A stretch of DNA of 7,848 bases from Betaproteobacteria bacterium. Its GTDB lineage: Bacteria; Pseudomonadota; Gammaproteobacteria; Burkholderiales; SG8-39. A program made the translations under genes and the position numbers. The notes beneath the pieces are model-generated. The model made no database searches, was not told the DNA's origin, and worked only from the letters and a program-made list of their open reading frames with translations. Shown one piece after another: positions 7,487 through 7,848 of the stretch. Positions within the stretch are counted from its first letter, which is position 1; every line of letters starts with the position of its first letter. The DNA is taken from assembly GCA_027317055.1 (NCBI GenBank), contig DAHVFK010000145.1, positions 1 through 7,848 on the forward strand, given 5' to 3'.

Positions 7487-7501
7487 GTAAAGTTACGTAA
7501 A
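7487..7501. promoter_or_regulatory. CpxR-type box: GTAAA-N5-GTAAA
   Basis: GTAAAGTTACGTAAA contains two exact GTAAA units separated by five bases, giving a 10-base, one-helical-turn phase. This equals the published enterobacterial CpxR-box consensus. It lies about 70 bases upstream of the start of the Spy/CpxP-like gene, whose operon encodes an OmpR-family regulator, so autoregulation is the simple reading. It also lies 21 bases before the first plus-strand start candidate (7523) and 92 before the YcgR-like start. AT-rich GTAAA units stand out in this GC-rich background. That this regulator shares CpxR specificity is inference. Confidence 0.65.
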
Positions 7502-7522
7502 CCCGGTCACGAGGGGCGCGCC

Positions 7523-7588
7523 ATGAAACGGCAGGGGTTGATCCTCGGCATGAAAGTCGAGATCGAAGCCGTCGTCGGCTTGCGCTAG
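7523..7588 (+). CDS. possible small ORF (21 residues) ahead of the YcgR-like gene
   Basis: ATG to TAG encodes MKRQGLILGMKVEIEAVVGLR. A purine-rich GAGGGG lies at 7511-7516, six bases before the ATG, a plausible Shine-Dalgarno. The stop is five bases before the ATG of the YcgR-like gene, in another frame, so it could act as a translationally coupled leader. It has no recognisable motif. It could equally be chance, or the remnant of an alternative start region. Confidence 0.25.
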   Translation: MKRQGLILGMKVEIEAVVGLR

Positions 7589-7593
7589 GCGCG

Positions 7594-7848
7594 ATGGCGC
7601 AGTCCGGTACCCGATTGCCGCCGAGCGCAACCGGGCTGCTTTCGAAGTCACCGTACGAAATCATGCGCGTGCTGGTGGCGCTGCGCGACCGCGGGGAAGC
7701 GGTCTACGCACAGCTCGAGAGCGGCAGGCCGACCTTTTCGTCGCGCCTGGTGTGGATCGACCCCCAGATGCAGTTCATCGTCGTCGCCCGCGGCACCGAC
7801 CCGGCGACCGACGCCGCGCTGCTTGCGCGCCCGCGCTGCGTGTTCGCC
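7594..7848 (+). CDS. YcgR-like c-di-GMP effector (PilZN N-terminal domain), 5' part only
   Basis: The first 85 codons are present and the frame is open to the right edge. After a short variable start, SPYEIMRVLVALRDRGEAVY at about residues 19-38, then the strand-rich SSRLVWIDPQMQFIVVARG and the closing ALLARPRCVFA, resemble the N-terminal YcgR-type domain (PilZN) of betaproteobacterial PilZ proteins. The PilZ domain itself, with its RxxxR and DxSxxG c-di-GMP motifs, would lie beyond the window, so c-di-GMP binding is predicted but not seen. Such proteins act in the cytoplasm as flagellar brakes or other motility and biofilm effectors. ATG 7594 is chosen because the frame upstream has no ATG or GTG before a TAA at 7498-7500; ATG 7663 would cut into the domain. 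The upstream Shine-Dalgarno is weak. The gene is divergent from the Spy/CpxP-like operon and may share its CpxR-type box. Confidence 0.65.
   Translation, partial: MAQSGTRLPPSATGLLSKSPYEIMRVLVALRDRGEAVYAQLESGRPTFSSRLVWIDPQMQFIVVARGTDPATDAALLARPRCVFA

Overview
The window is GC-rich, with compact, closely packed or overlapping genes, strong G/C preference at third codon positions and few canonical promoters. Gene content (panE, a CpxAR/RstAB-like two-component operon with a Spy/CpxP-like periplasmic protein, and a YcgR/PilZN-like start) fits a betaproteobacterium such as Burkholderiales or Rhodocyclales. This placement is an inference. No rRNA, tRNA, CRISPR array or insertion sequence was seen.

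Left part (1-1699): the 5' part of panE (ketopantoate reductase) runs off the left edge on the minus strand. It is preceded by a 110-codon hypothetical gene in the same direction. Divergent from them is a D-2-hydroxyacid dehydrogenase gene whose frame is intact except for one in-frame TAG about one third of the way in, so it is called a pseudogene.

Middle (1700-4957): a 256-base non-coding stretch leads into a single-protein fusion of a response-regulator receiver domain to a metallo-beta-lactamase-fold hydrolase. This is an orphan response regulator with an enzymatic output and visibly lower GC than its neighbours. It converges on a second, unrelated MBL-fold hydrolase (UlaG/NAPE-PLD type). 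That gene is divergent from an endonuclease/exonuclease/phosphatase-family enzyme, with a perfect inverted repeat between them.

Right part (4954-7848): a minus-strand operon encodes a Tat-signal-bearing Spy/CpxP-like protein, an OmpR-family response regulator with a GTG start, and a HAMP sensor histidine kinase. Just upstream lies an exact GTAAA-N5-GTAAA tandem repeat, the published CpxR-box pattern, which suggests envelope-stress autoregulation. On the other side of that box, on the plus strand, are a possible 21-codon small ORF and the start of a YcgR-like (PilZN) c-di-GMP effector gene that runs off the right edge. The box could therefore serve both directions.

The least explained items are the receiver-MBL fusion, the nonsense codon in an otherwise well-preserved dehydrogenase, and the CpxR-type box shared with a putative c-di-GMP effector.
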